64,000 bases of DNA from Paracoccaceae bacterium (GCA_024642725.1 JAHEAO010000011.1:1-64000), one strand, 5' to 3'. Positions 30,383 through 39,682 are shown, numbered from the stretch's first letter. The notes: generated by a model from the letters alone, not told the origin. Program-made: numbers and translations.

Positions 30383-31618
30383 TTACTCTGCGGCGTGGCG
30401 CATTTCTGACATGTCACCGGATCTGTAAAGGTAGTCGCGCGTCAGCGGCACCGTCTCCTGCTTTCGGGAAAGCTGAAACTGGAAGACCACTTGCCGGTTC
30501 AAACGGAATGTCAGTTCGGAGGCGATCAGATAATAGCGCCACATCCGGCAGAACCGGTCGTCATAGAGTGCGCGCGCCTTGTCGATATTGGCCATGAACC
30601 GATCATGCCAAAGCTTCAGCGTATCCGCATAGTGCAGACGCCAGACCTCGATATCCGTCGTGAACAACCGGGCCTTCTCGACTGCTGCCATGGTCTCGGA
30701 CATCGCCGGGACATAGCCGCCCGGAAAGATATACTTGGTGATCCATGGGCTCGTGAAGCCTGGCGGATCGGCGCGACCGATGGTGTGAACAAGGGCAACG
30801 CCGTCAGGAGCAAGCCTTTCGCGAACGTGGCGGAAATACTCGAGAAAATGCGGAGCGCCGACATGTTCGAACATGCCGACCGACACGATCCGGTCGAAGC
30901 GTTCGGTAACATGCCGGTAATCCATCAACCTGAATTCGACCTGGTCCGCCAGCCCCGTATCGGCGGCGCGCCTTGTGGCCATGGCGTGCTGTTCACGAGA
31001 CAGCGTCACACCGGTCACCCGCGCCCCGTAGTCCCTTGCCAGCGTCAGCGCCATTCCGCCCCATCCACAGCCGATATCAAGGACGGACATTCCGGGCTGG
31101 ATCAGAAGCTTGCTTGCGATATGGCGCTTCTTGTTCGACTGGGCCTGTTCCAACGTATCCGATGGCCTGCGGAAATAGGCGCATGAATACTGCCGGTCCT
31201 CGTCTAGGAAGAGGTCATAGAGCTCGCTCGACAGATCGTAGTGATGCGCGACATTGACACGGGAACGTCCGACGGGATTGTTCTGTTCGACCCTGCGCAG
31301 CGCCCGGCGCATGGCGACGAGTGGCCGCTGCCACAAGATTGCTTTCCGCTGGCGCGCAATATTGGTGATCGCAAGCGAAAGCAGGCCGTAAAGATCGTCG
31401 CCCTCGATCGTCACGCTGCCATCCATATAGCCCTCGCCCAGCGCCAGATCGGGATTGCGAACCATCCGCCGGGGCAAGGACGGATCGTGAAACGTCACTT
31501 CGATGCGCGGGCCCGTCCCATCACCATATCGGTGCTTGCCGCCGCCCGGCATGGTGACACGCAGATCGCCTGTCTGGATGATATGATCCAGCATCTGGTC
31601 AAGGAGTCCTGTCCACAT
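30383..31618 (-). CDS. Cyclopropane-fatty-acyl-phospholipid synthase family methyltransferase
   Basis: A 411-residue SAM-dependent enzyme of the Cfa family, which methylenates unsaturated acyl chains of phospholipids. The SAM site is 'MSVLDIGCGWGGMALTLARDYGARVTGVTLS', with 'HYDLSSELYDLFLDEDRQYSCAYF' before it and 'VSVGMFEHVG' and 'FIFPGGYVP'-like 'KYIFPGGYVPAM' after. The N-terminal region is the lipid-binding part. ATG 31618 has AGGGGGTGG upstream, so the longer frame to 31696 is not needed. Some relatives use other lipid substrates. Confidence 0.88.
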   Translation of the reverse strand: MWTGLLDQMLDHIIQTGDLRVTMPGGGKHRYGDGTGPRIEVTFHDPSLPRRMVRNPDLALGEGYMDGSVTIEGDDLYGLLSLAITNIARQRKAILWQRPLVAMRRALRRVEQNNPVGRSRVNVAHHYDLSSELYDLFLDEDRQYSCAYFRRPSDTLEQAQSNKKRHIASKLLIQPGMSVLDIGCGWGGMALTLARDYGARVTGVTLSREQHAMATRRAADTGLADQVEFRLMDYRHVTERFDRIVSVGMFEHVGAPHFLEYFRHVRERLAPDGVALVHTIGRADPPGFTSPWITKYIFPGGYVPAMSETMAAVEKARLFTTDIEVWRLHYADTLKLWHDRFMANIDKARALYDDRFCRMWRYYLIASELTFRLNRQVVFQFQLSRKQETVPLTRDYLYRSGDMSEMRHAAE

Positions 31619-31863
31619 TTCCACCCCCTTTGATGCTTGGCGGCACCAACAACGGCGTCTGAAAACAATACCTGATCGCCGAAAAATACCGGCCAATGCA
31701 TGAAAACGTCCGTAGTCTGTCGAATCTCGCCCCGTCTGTAAAGGTCCTCGGCCCGTTGCAGCCGCCCTGCGCGGTCACGCCCGGTCACCAAGTCTGCTTG
31801 ACTTCCGTGTCCGGGCAAGGTGTATCGGCGCGAACCATGTTTGAAGCACTCTGAGAGGCAGCC

Positions 31864-33636
31864 ATGCACGCCTATCGCAGCCAGACCTGCGCCGACCTGA
31901 CCAAAGACGATGTTGGCAAGACCGTTCGCCTGGCGGGCTGGGTCCACCGTGTCCGCGACCACGGCGGTATCCTTTTCATTGACCTGCGCGATCACTACGG
32001 CATCACCCAGGTGTTGTGCGACCCCGACAGCGCGGCCTTCGCCGAAGTTGAAAAGGTGCGCTCCGAATGGTGCATCCGGGTGGACGGCGAAGTGAAGGCG
32101 CGCGATCCCGAACTCATCAACCCAAAGCTTCCGACCGGCGAGATCGAGCTTTTCATCCGTGAGATAGAAGTTCTCGGAGCCGCGGACGAACTGCCGCTGA
32201 TGGTCTTTGGCGATCAGGAATATCCCGAGGAAACGCGCCTTCGCTATCGCTTCCTCGATCTGCGGCGCGACGAATTGCACCAGAACATGATCCTGCGGTC
32301 GAATGTCGTGGCGTCCATGCGAAAGCGGATGTGGGCGCAGGGGTTCAATGAATTCCAGACCCCGATCATCACCGCCTCCTCACCGGAAGGGGCGCGGGAC
32401 TTCCTCGTGCCGTCCCGCCTTCACCCGGGCAAGTTCTACGCGCTGCCGCAGGCCCCACAGCAATTCAAGCAGCTGATCATGGTCTCGGGCTTCGACAAAT
32501 ACTTCCAGATCGCGCCCTGCTTCCGCGATGAGGATCCGCGCGCAGACCGCTCTCCAACGGACTTCTACCAACTCGATTTGGAAATGTCGTTTGTCACGCA
32601 AGAGGATGTGTTCAACACCATTCAGCCCGTGATCGAGGGAGTGTTCGAGGAATTCGGCAACGGCCGCGTCGTTGACAAGCACTGGCCGCAGATCTCCTAC
32701 AAGGATGCCGCGCTCTGGTACGGCACCGACAAGCCCGACTTGCGCAACCCGATCAAGATGCAGGTCGTCTCCGAGCATTTCGCCGGCTCCGGCTTTGCGA
32801 TCTTCGCCAAACTGCTGGAACAGGACGGTACCCAGATTCGCGCCATTCCGGCCAAGGGGGGCGGGTCCCGCAAGTTCTGCGACCGGATGAACGCCTTTGC
32901 CCAGAAAGAGGGCCTGCCGGGGATGGGCTACATCTTCTGGCGCCACGGCGACGCCGGGCTCGAAGCGGCCGGCCCCTTGGCCAAGAACATCGGCCCGGAA
33001 CGGACCGAGGCGATCCGTCTGCAGCTTGGGCTGGGCGTCGGCGATGCGGCCTTCTTCCTTGGTGGCAAGCCATCGTCGTTCGAGGCGGTGGCAGGGCGTG
33101 CACGCACAGTGATCGGCGAAGAGCTTGGTCTGACCGACAAGGACCGTTTCGCATTCGCGTGGATCGTCGATTTCCCGATGTACGAGAAAGACGACGAAGG
33201 AAACATCGATTTCTCTCACAACCCGTTCTCCATGCCGCAGGGCGGTCTGGACGCGCTATCAGGCGATCCGCTGGGCGTCATGGGGTATCAGTATGATCTG
33301 GCCTGCAACGGCTATGAACTGGTCAGTGGCGCAATCCGGAACCACAAACCCGAAATCATGTTCAAGGCCTTTGAACTCGCCGGCTATGGCGAGGATGAGG
33401 TCCGCAAGCGGTTCGGCGGCATGGTCAACGCGTTCCGCTACGGCGCACCGCCGCATGGCGGCTGCGCGGCAGGCATCGACCGGATTGTCATGCTGCTGGC
33501 GGATGAAGCGAACATTCGTGAGGTCATCATGTTCCCGATGAACCAGCGGGCCGAAGACCTGATGATGGGTGCGCCGTCAGAGCCGATGAACGAGCAGCTT
33601 CGCGAATTGCGCCTTCGGGTCATCCCCGAGGAATAG
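31864..33636 (+). CDS. aspS: Aspartyl-tRNA synthetase
   Basis: A 590-residue class II synthetase. An N-terminal OB-fold ([32 protein letters not shown]) is followed by the catalytic core with motif 2 '[21 protein letters not shown]', the bacterial GAD insertion and motif 3 '[19 protein letters not shown]'. It has its own strong terminator. Whether it discriminates tRNA-Asp from tRNA-Asn cannot be told without the rest of the genome. Confidence 0.98.
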   Translation: MHAYRSQTCADLTKDDVGKTVRLAGWVHRVRDHGGILFIDLRDHYGITQVLCDPDSAAFAEVEKVRSEWCIRVDGEVKARDPELINPKLPTGEIELFIREIEVLGAADELPLMVFGDQEYPEETRLRYRFLDLRRDELHQNMILRSNVVASMRKRMWAQGFNEFQTPIITASSPEGARDFLVPSRLHPGKFYALPQAPQQFKQLIMVSGFDKYFQIAPCFRDEDPRADRSPTDFYQLDLEMSFVTQEDVFNTIQPVIEGVFEEFGNGRVVDKHWPQISYKDAALWYGTDKPDLRNPIKMQVVSEHFAGSGFAIFAKLLEQDGTQIRAIPAKGGGSRKFCDRMNAFAQKEGLPGMGYIFWRHGDAGLEAAGPLAKNIGPERTEAIRLQLGLGVGDAAFFLGGKPSSFEAVAGRARTVIGEELGLTDKDRFAFAWIVDFPMYEKDDEGNIDFSHNPFSMPQGGLDALSGDPLGVMGYQYDLACNGYELVSGAIRNHKPEIMFKAFELAGYGEDEVRKRFGGMVNAFRYGAPPHGGCAAGIDRIVMLLADEANIREVIMFPMNQRAEDLMMGAPSEPMNEQLRELRLRVIPEE

Positions 33637-33657
33637 CTCGCCTGTGCTTAAAAAACA

Positions 33658-33680
33658 AAACCCGCCGGACAGGCGGGTTT
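33658..33680. terminator. Bidirectional intrinsic terminator between aspS and pilin-like gene
   Basis: Nine-bp stem AAACCCGCC (33658-33666) and GGCGGGTTT (33672-33680) with loop GGACA. A-rich sequence on the left gives the minus strand a good T-run, so it probably serves both aspS and the convergent small gene. Confidence 0.85.
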
Positions 33681-33703
33681 CTTGCGAACGGATGTAGCGG
33701 CGA

Positions 33704-33862
33704 CTAGGCCAGCGATGTCACGATTGCGACGACAAGCGAACCGGCTCCGGCCCCAAGGATGCACCAGTCCATGACGGCGCTGCCCATTTCATCGTTCCAA
33801 AATCTTTGCAGCAGCTTGTTCAACTCAGGACCCTCGTTCCGTACCTGGGCGCAGAAACCCAT
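33704..33862 (-). CDS. Orphan pilin-like short membrane peptide
   Basis: A 52-residue protein beginning MGFCAQVRNEGPELNKLL. It has an acidic-glycine motif 'DEMGSAVMDW' followed by one hydrophobic helix (CILGAGAGSLVVAIVTSLA). The motif resembles 'DEDGAVTVDW' of the Flp-type pilin at the left edge, including the Asp-Trp ending, so it may be a distant pilin or prepilin-peptidase substrate. The ATG at 33862 is preferred to 33919, which would add non-typical residues; a GGAA sits close upstream. Single gene with its own terminator; function unknown. Confidence 0.6.
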   Translation of the reverse strand: MGFCAQVRNEGPELNKLLQRFWNDEMGSAVMDWCILGAGAGSLVVAIVTSLA

Positions 33863-33965
33863 TTTCCGATAGGTTTTTCTTTCATTGAAAGAGGGCGGAA
33901 TTGCGTTAAAGCCATGCAAAGAAAATGGAGTCTGCGCAGTGGTTTAAGCGAGATTGGGGGTAACC

Positions 33966-34682
33966 GTGGACAAAGACAAGCTTCTCGGCGGATTGGTTCC
34001 AAATTGGACCCCTCCACCACGCCCCGACGGGCGCAGGCTTGAAGGCAACTACGCGCGGCTGGAACGTCTGAACGCCGCTGCTCATGCCCAGGATCTGTTT
34101 GCCGCAAACAGCGCCAGCGACCGGATCTGGGACTACTTGCCATATGGCCCTTTCGCGGATTTCAAGGGTTATGCAGACTGGGTCCGGTCCTTCGAGCAAT
34201 CTGCAGATCCGCTCTTCTATGCCATCCGAAATCTGGAAACCGGCCGCTGGGAAGGCGTCGCCAGCTACCTTCGGATTACACCCGAGGCGGGTAGCATCGA
34301 AGTGGGGCACATCAACTTCTCGCCCGCCCTGCAGCGCACGCGCGCGGCGACCGAGACCATGTATCTGATGATGCGCTGGGCCTTCGAGGCCGGCTATCGG
34401 CGCTATGAATGGAAGTGCAACGCATTGAACCTCGGGTCGCGCCGCGCCGCCGAACGGCTTGGCCTCAGCTACGAAGGCATTTTTCGTCAAGCCGCAGTGG
34501 TAAAGGGAAGAAACCGCGACACTGCCTGGTTTGCCGCGATCGATTCCGAATGGCCCGCGCTGAGACAAGCTTTCGAAAAATGGCTTTCGGCTGACAATTT
34601 CAGCCCCGTTGGGGAACAAAAGCAAAGCCTGTCCGGGTTCACCGCGCCCGTGCTGGTTTCACGCGACCCGGCGCTGACCTGA
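33966..34682 (+). CDS. GNAT family N-acetyltransferase
   Basis: A 238-residue acetyltransferase of the RimJ/RimL group. 'GVASYLRITPEAGSIEVGHINFSPALQRTRAATETMYLMMRWAF' and 'YEWKCNALNLGSRRAAERLGLSYEGIFRQAAVVKGRNRDTAWFA' are the acetyl-CoA-binding and C-terminal features. GTG 33966 follows GGGGG at the right spacing; a TTG at 33954 is the alternative. Substrate unknown. Confidence 0.85.
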   Translation: MDKDKLLGGLVPNWTPPPRPDGRRLEGNYARLERLNAAAHAQDLFAANSASDRIWDYLPYGPFADFKGYADWVRSFEQSADPLFYAIRNLETGRWEGVASYLRITPEAGSIEVGHINFSPALQRTRAATETMYLMMRWAFEAGYRRYEWKCNALNLGSRRAAERLGLSYEGIFRQAAVVKGRNRDTAWFAAIDSEWPALRQAFEKWLSADNFSPVGEQKQSLSGFTAPVLVSRDPALT

Positions 34683-34710
34683 AGCCGGGCCGCCAAAGTC
34701 CGAAAGACGC

Positions 34711-35433
34711 TCAGACCACCTTGCGTTGCTGCAGCCGTTCCTGAACCAGCCCGAAAATCCTGTCGATGTCTTCGGCACAAGGCTGCCCGCCGGCGCGGTG
34801 CCGGGCAAGGTTCGCGGCGGCATCCTGCATCACGTCGTCATGTGCTATGCGCGCGATACCTGAAAGGAACTGCGCAACGTAGTCGATCGAGGCCTGATCG
34901 CTGGCAGATGCTGTCAGGAAATTGGCAATGTGAACAAGGTCATCTTGCAGGGCCAGCTTGTCAGGGGCGATGACTTCATCCGTAACCCTCCGAAGCCCCT
35001 TGGGTTGCGCATCGGCCGGCAGGTGTTCCAGAATGATTCTCTGGAAGCTGGCAAGGTTTTCAATCGGTTTGGCCAGGAATCCGTCCGCCCCGGCGGCAGC
35101 CGCGAGTTGCGCGCCGTCGTCATTGCCGCTGGTCCCCAGGATGACACCCACGCGCGGCGTCCCCCGGGCCAGTTCGCTGATCAGGTCTTCGCCCGACCCA
35201 TCGGGAAGACCAAGATCGACAATCACGACAGACGGTCGGTAAACGGCAAGGTGCCGGCGCGCCGAGGCCAGATTGTCGGCGCGCCGGATCCGGGCGCCGG
35301 ATCGCAGGCAAAGCAATCGCATCGCTTCGGACGCATATCGGCTGTCTTCAACCATGAGCACGGTCAGCCCCAGAAGCGGACGATCCGCCGTGGGCGATTG
35401 ACCAAGCGGGAAGCTGTCAGGAAATTCGGGCAT
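34711..35433 (-). CDS. Response regulator with C-terminal helical domain
   Basis: A 240-residue protein. Residues 22-135 form a receiver domain with acidic pocket Glu29/Asp30, phospho-acceptor Asp73 (VVIVDLGLPDGSGED), Thr101 and Lys122 (FLAKP). The remaining 105 residues are mostly helical and match no output domain I recognise; 'DDLVHIANFL...YVAQFLSGIARIAHDDVMQDAAANLARH' looks like a histidine-phosphotransfer-like or dimerisation bundle. There is no adjacent kinase. The long in-frame extension to 35937 overlaps the divergent mce gene and is rejected. Confidence 0.8.
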   Translation of the reverse strand: MPEFPDSFPLGQSPTADRPLLGLTVLMVEDSRYASEAMRLLCLRSGARIRRADNLASARRHLAVYRPSVVIVDLGLPDGSGEDLISELARGTPRVGVILGTSGNDDGAQLAAAAGADGFLAKPIENLASFQRIILEHLPADAQPKGLRRVTDEVIAPDKLALQDDLVHIANFLTASASDQASIDYVAQFLSGIARIAHDDVMQDAAANLARHRAGGQPCAEDIDRIFGLVQERLQQRKVV

Positions 35434-35577
35434 GGCAGGGCCTCTCTGGTCGGGTGAGTCGCATTTAGCCGGGCAAGTGGTAAATCGCCGGTTAAGAACG
35501 CGTGCCTGCGGCAGGCTGACCCTTGCAAGGCAACCGGTCCGGGGGGATAAGGTCGCAGCGGACAAGGAGCCAGAACC

Positions 35578-35982
35578 ATGATCGGACGTCTGAATCACGT
35601 AGCAATCGCGGTGCCAGACCTGAAGGCCGCCGCAGCGCAATACCGTGACACGCTGGGCGCAAAGGTCGGCGCACCCCAGGATGAACCCGATCATGGCGTC
35701 ACGGTCGTCTTCATCGAACTGCCCAACACCAAGATCGAACTGCTCTATCCGTTGGGGGAAAACAGCCCGATCAACGGATTCCTGGAAAAGAACCCCTCCG
35801 GCGGCATTCATCACATGTGCTACGAGGTCGAAGACATCCTCGTGGCACGCGACCGGCTGCTGGCGGCGGGCGCGCGGGTTCTGGGAAGCGGAGACCCGAA
35901 GATCGGCGCGCATGGCAAGCCCGTCCTGTTCCTGCACCCCAAGGATTTCAACGGGTGCCTGATTGAGCTGGAGCAGGTCTGA
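35578..35982 (+). CDS. mce: Methylmalonyl-CoA epimerase
   Basis: A 134-residue vicinal-oxygen-chelate enzyme interconverting (2R)- and (2S)-methylmalonyl-CoA in propionyl-CoA metabolism. The metal ligands appear in 'RLNHVAIAVPDL', 'NTKIELLYPL', 'GGIHHMCYEVEDI' and 'FNGCLIELEQ'. GGAG precedes the ATG. Its stop overlaps the DUF1467 start (TGATG), an arrangement common in Rhodobacteraceae. Confidence 0.95.
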   Translation: MIGRLNHVAIAVPDLKAAAAQYRDTLGAKVGAPQDEPDHGVTVVFIELPNTKIELLYPLGENSPINGFLEKNPSGGIHHMCYEVEDILVARDRLLAAGARVLGSGDPKIGAHGKPVLFLHPKDFNGCLIELEQV

Positions 35983-36254
35983 TGGCGATCACCTCGGCCA
36001 TCGTGCTCTTTGCCGTCATCTGGTTTCTGGTGATGTTCATTACCCTGCCGATCCGGCTGCGCACGCAGGGCGATGATAATGAAATCGTCCCCGGTACGCA
36101 GGCCGGCGCGCCATCCAACTTCAATGTCAAGCGAACGATGTGGATCGTCACGGGCGTGACCATCGTGATCTGGGCGCTGATCGCCGGCACTATCATTTTT
36201 GGCGGATTCTCGGTGCATGACATCGATATGTTCGGCCGCATGGACGGCAGCTGA
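35982..36254 (+). CDS. DUF1467 family membrane protein
   Basis: A 90-residue protein with two membrane helices (about 2-24 and 50-72) around a polar loop 'PIRLRTQGDDNEIVPGTQAGAPSNFNVKRTMW'. This is the signature of DUF1467, usually coupled to methylmalonyl-CoA epimerase in alphaproteobacteria. Function unknown. Confidence 0.9.
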   Translation: MAITSAIVLFAVIWFLVMFITLPIRLRTQGDDNEIVPGTQAGAPSNFNVKRTMWIVTGVTIVIWALIAGTIIFGGFSVHDIDMFGRMDGS

Positions 36255-36377
36255 GCCACACATAATTTTCATTTCGCGCAATCCGGCGATAGCCTATTAT
36301 CCGCTCTTATCGGTGCATGAGTCGCCTGGCTATGGTGGCTGAAGGTAACTTCTCTGCACCTTTTTCTGGAGCATTCG

Positions 36378-36782
36378 ATGCATTTGTTGTTGTCGGTCGT
36401 CATCTTGTCGGCGGGGGCAATTATTCTTGCCTGGGCATACGGGGCGCACCGCCGCCCGGTTCCTGCCGCCTGGACAAGATACGATTTTCTGTCGTCCTTG
36501 GTTTGCTTGCTGGTCACGTGCCTGTTGCCACTCGGCATCGGTTTCGGCGTTAGCGCCCTTATCGATCCGGCAACGACTCTGGCCGGTCTGAACGCTTGGA
36601 CCGTTGGCGGGTGCGTGCTTGCCATCGGCCTTTGGTGGTTGCTCGTGCCGCGCCTGATGGCCCCGGCTCGTCAGGCTGCGGTTTCTACCGCGGATATCGT
36701 GCCGTTCCAGCCAGACGGCCCGCGCAACACGCCTCCTGTATCGAAGGGCGGCGGTCATGCGCGCCGGCGCAAGGCGGCCTGA
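36378..36782 (+). CDS. Hypothetical membrane protein, 134 residues
   Basis: Three hydrophobic helices are visible: residues 1-21, about 41-62 and 70-90, followed by a basic C-terminal tail rich in Gly, Arg and Lys (KGGGHARRRKAA). No domain is recognised. 'TTTCTGGAGCATTCG' ahead of the ATG gives a GGAG site. It ends in a convergent arrangement with the EI24-family gene, with a strong hairpin between the stops. Confidence 0.65.
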   Translation: MHLLLSVVILSAGAIILAWAYGAHRRPVPAAWTRYDFLSSLVCLLVTCLLPLGIGFGVSALIDPATTLAGLNAWTVGGCVLAIGLWWLLVPRLMAPARQAAVSTADIVPFQPDGPRNTPPVSKGGGHARRRKAA

Positions 36783-36788
36783 ATCTTG

Positions 36789-36820
36789 CCGTCTCGCGCG
36801 ACCCCTACCGCGCGAGACGG
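36789..36820. repeat. Perfect 12-bp hairpin at a convergent gene junction
   Basis: CCGTCTCGCGCG (36789-36800) pairs with CGCGCGAGACGG (36809-36820) across an 8-base loop. It covers the last codons of the EI24-family gene. There is no T-run on either side, so a classical terminator is uncertain; it may block read-through or protect mRNA ends. Confidence 0.6.
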
Positions 36821-37509
36821 TGAAACAGATGCGTGAAGGTCGCTGCACCGACGATCGGAACCAGCAGGTTGACCAACGGCACGGATAGCGGAATCGCCAT
36901 CAGCGCTCCCGCGAACCAGATTTTGCCTGAATTCCGGCGGAAGAGCGATCTTGCCGCAGTTGGGTCCATTCTGCGGATCGCAACCAGCTGGAAATACTCG
37001 CGCCCCAGAAGGTAGCCGTTGAGCGACCAGAACACCAAAGGTGTGAAGGGGGCCAGGACGATAGTCATCGCCATCACTGCGTAGACAATCAGTGCCAGCA
37101 GGTTGGCCACGACGATCACCGCCATGAAGCGCAGGCTGTCCGAAAGGCCGTCCAGCCAGTTCGTCTGCTGAACCGGCGGCAAAGTCGGGTAATACCGGTC
37201 CTCGACCGCATCCGCCACCTGATCCAGGAACAGCGATGTGAAAGCCGAGGCGACGGGCACCATCAGAAACACCGACAGCACCATCAGCAGAAGAACCGAC
37301 GCACCCGATATCAGATCGTTAACCCAGCTGACCTCTCCGATCCAGGGCAACGTGACGGTTTCGGGCGCCACAAGCGCCACCAGCCACAGGACAAAGACAT
37401 AGATCGCGATCAGCAGCGCGACCGTCAGACCGATCCCCAGCACAAGGACACGGCGAAACCGGGCATCCATCAACTGGCCGATCGCCTTGAATATGTCGTC
37501 GAAGATCAT
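36805..37509 (-). CDS. EI24/CysZ-like membrane protein
   Basis: A 234-residue polytopic membrane protein with four main hydrophobic regions. 'PVASAFTSLFLDQVADAVEDRYYP', 'FTPLVFWSLNGYLLGREYFQLVAIRRM' and 'LFRRNSGKIWFAGALMAIPLSVPLVNLLVPIVGAATFTHLFHRL' match the EI24 domain (CysZ-like in bacteria, sometimes linked to sulfate uptake). Its ATG overlaps the nitroreductase stop by four bases (ATGA). No sulfur genes are close, so a transport role is not asserted. Confidence 0.82.
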   Translation of the reverse strand: MIFDDIFKAIGQLMDARFRRVLVLGIGLTVALLIAIYVFVLWLVALVAPETVTLPWIGEVSWVNDLISGASVLLLMVLSVFLMVPVASAFTSLFLDQVADAVEDRYYPTLPPVQQTNWLDGLSDSLRFMAVIVVANLLALIVYAVMAMTIVLAPFTPLVFWSLNGYLLGREYFQLVAIRRMDPTAARSLFRRNSGKIWFAGALMAIPLSVPLVNLLVPIVGAATFTHLFHRLAR

Positions 37510-38084
37510 GCGGCGACCCAGGTTGTGATTGCGTCGATATCCGGCCTTGGGCGGTCCGGTGGCGGCGCGGTTTCGGTGCCGATATGGATCATGCCAGCGA
37601 TGCTTTCCTGATTTTCGAGCTGCAACCCGGCGGCGCAGAATTCACGGTCATGCACCGGCCACCCCGTCAGCCAGCTCGCCCCCCAGCCAGAGGCAAGCGC
37701 CGCATTCAATAGCGCCAGACAAACCGCCCCGGCAGAATAGGTCTGCTCGATCGCCGGTATCTTTTCCGACACTTTCGGAGAGGCGACGACTGCGACGACC
37801 AGACCGGCGGTTTCGTAGGTCCCGCGTGCTTTTTCGATATCCTCGGGGGACTTGCCAAGCCTGGCGCCGCAATCACCCACCAATCCCGCAAGACGCTGCA
37901 GGGCCGGGCGCTCCAGCACGATGAAGCGCCACGGCTCCAGCTTGCCATGATCGGGGCTGCGGGCTGCGGCCGTCAGCAGCGGGATAAGCGCCTCGCGGGT
38001 TGGAACGGGGCCGGCAAGCGTCTTGGCGGGTCGCGACCGCCGGGTCAGCAGGAAGTCCATCGCATCGGGGTTGGTTAGGGGCAT
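37506..38084 (-). CDS. Nitroreductase family protein (YdjA-like)
   Basis: A 192-residue FMN-dependent nitroreductase-fold protein. 'FLLTRRSRPAKTLAGPVPTREALIPLLTAAARSPDHGKLEPWRFIVL' binds FMN, and 'YSAGAVCLALLNAALASGWGASWLTGWP' is the typical central helix. Its length matches the small YdjA-like group. GGAG lies seven bases before ATG 38084; the upstream extension to 38387 has no such support. It precedes the EI24 gene in a two-gene operon. Substrate unknown. Confidence 0.9.
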   Translation of the reverse strand: MPLTNPDAMDFLLTRRSRPAKTLAGPVPTREALIPLLTAAARSPDHGKLEPWRFIVLERPALQRLAGLVGDCGARLGKSPEDIEKARGTYETAGLVVAVVASPKVSEKIPAIEQTYSAGAVCLALLNAALASGWGASWLTGWPVHDREFCAAGLQLENQESIAGMIHIGTETAPPPDRPRPDIDAITTWVAA

Positions 38085-38199
38085 CTGTGTCTCCGGGTCT
38101 TTGGAAGCTATGTCGGGCATGACCGTGCCGGGTTCAAGGGGGCGACGACGTCGCAGGAACCGGCATCGGAACGCGGATTCGCACGATGTGGCGTTTGTG

Positions 38200-39306
38200 T
38201 CAGCCGAAAAACTGCGCCTCGAGATCGTCGATGACGCTTGAGAAATAGCGCCTGATCGCCGGATTGGGCTGTCGCGCGGCGAAAGTGTCGGTGAACGGGT
38301 CGGGGGCGGCGATTGTGCTTGCCGAAAGCTGCTGCAGGACGGCGTGGCCGCAGAAAGGAACGTAAAGTTCGGAATAGCCGCCTTCATGCACCATGGTCAG
38401 TCGACCGTTGCAAAGCTCGTCCGCCGCATCCATCGCAAGCTCGGTCATTTGCCGGAAAGTCTCGGCTGTTGCCAGCATGCGGCCAAGCGGATCAAGCGCG
38501 GCAGCATCATACCCGCAGGCAATGATGATTGAGTCCGGCTGGAACTCTTCAAGGGCGGGTAGGACCAGCCGCTCCATCGCCTCGATATAGGTCGCATGAC
38601 CGGCCCCCGGCGGCAGGGGAATGTTCATGTTGCAGCCTTGGCCAGCGTCTGTGCCGCGATCCTCGGCATCGCCGGTGTCCAGCGGATAGTTGTGCTCTTG
38701 GTGGATCGAAATGGTCAGCACGTCGTCACGATTGTAAAAGATCGCCTCGGTGCCGTTGCCGTGATGGACATCCCAGTCGATAACGGCAACACGGTCCGTC
38801 AACCGGTCGGCCATCGCGGCTTCGATTGCGATTGCGATATTCGCCAGCAGACAGAATCCATTGGGGAATTCCGGCAGGCAATGGTGCCCGGGCGGCCGGG
38901 ACAGCGCATAGGAATTTTGCGCCTCGCCCCGAAGCACTGCGCAAAACGCTGCCTTTGCGAGGCCCGCAGAAAGCGCCGCAATTTCAAATCCGCCCTTGGC
39001 GAACGGAGTCCGCAAGCCAATCTCGCCGCCGTTTTCGTCCGACAGGCTCTGGAATTTCCGCAGGTAGGATTCGGGGTGGACGCGCAACAGGTCGGTCCAT
39101 GTCGCTGGGGCCGCCCCTCTCATATCAAGCTCCGCCGCCAGCCCGGTCACGTCGATAAGGTTCTTCAGGCGGCGTTTCGTTTCCGGGTTCTCCGGCAGGC
39201 CCCCCGCGCCCATGGGCTGCACGAGACCGCCGATCGGCAGCATGAAGGCATAATTGCCGCCGCCGTGCCAGAAACAGCGCTCGTCCCAGTAAAAGGCGGT
39301 TTCCAT
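38200..39306 (-). CDS. Class II histone-deacetylase-fold amidohydrolase
   Basis: A 368-residue zinc amidohydrolase of the HDAC/acetylpolyamine deacetylase superfamily. 'SRPPGHHCLPEFPNGFCLLANIAIA' has the catalytic His pair, and 'DRVAVIDWDVHHGNGTEAIFYNRDDVLTISIHQE' the zinc-binding Asp and His; 'IIIACGYDAAALDPLGRM' holds the second zinc Asp. The N-terminal 'YWDERCFWHGGGNYAFMLP' is common in the bacterial class II group. Likely substrates are acetylated polyamines or other small amides. Confidence 0.92.
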   Translation of the reverse strand: METAFYWDERCFWHGGGNYAFMLPIGGLVQPMGAGGLPENPETKRRLKNLIDVTGLAAELDMRGAAPATWTDLLRVHPESYLRKFQSLSDENGGEIGLRTPFAKGGFEIAALSAGLAKAAFCAVLRGEAQNSYALSRPPGHHCLPEFPNGFCLLANIAIAIEAAMADRLTDRVAVIDWDVHHGNGTEAIFYNRDDVLTISIHQEHNYPLDTGDAEDRGTDAGQGCNMNIPLPPGAGHATYIEAMERLVLPALEEFQPDSIIIACGYDAAALDPLGRMLATAETFRQMTELAMDAADELCNGRLTMVHEGGYSELYVPFCGHAVLQQLSASTIAAPDPFTDTFAARQPNPAIRRYFSSVIDDLEAQFFG

Positions 39307-39376
39307 CAGATTCCCCTGTGCCTTAGGCTGTCACAACCATCGGGAAAACATGCATAGGGGTCCAGAGAAACCTGCG

Positions 39377-39631
39377 ATGAAGAAAGGCGCGCTTTCACAT
39401 CTCGCCGTGCCGGGGGCCGAGATCGCCGTCCGGGTCACGCCGAAAGCGTCTCGCAACGCCATTATCGAAGAGGATGGCCAGCTTCGCGTCTACGTCACCA
39501 CCGTGCCTGAAGACGGCAAGGCCAACAGGGAGGTGGCGCGCTTGCTGGCGCACGCACTGGGTGTCGCGAAAACCGCGCTGGTGCTGGTGCGCGGGCAAAC
39601 CTCGCGCGATAAGGTCTTTCGATTGGACTGA
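39377..39631 (+). CDS. DUF167 family protein (YggU-like)
   Basis: An 84-residue small alpha/beta protein. 'IAVRVTPKASRNAIIEEDGQLRVYVTTVPEDGKANREVARLLAHALGVAKTALVLVRGQTSRDKVFRL' is a complete DUF167 domain. I prefer ATG 39377 to 39350 because the family starts near this point. Function is unknown; the family is near-universal. Confidence 0.92.
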   Translation: MKKGALSHLAVPGAEIAVRVTPKASRNAIIEEDGQLRVYVTTVPEDGKANREVARLLAHALGVAKTALVLVRGQTSRDKVFRLD

Positions 39632-39682
39632 AGCGGGGACCCGTGCAGGTCTCGCGTCAGGATACGGACATCCCCGCCTGCA

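Noticed and set aside
35434-35937. N-terminal extension of the response regulator
   Set aside because: It runs antisense through mce, and the receiver domain starts naturally after 35433.
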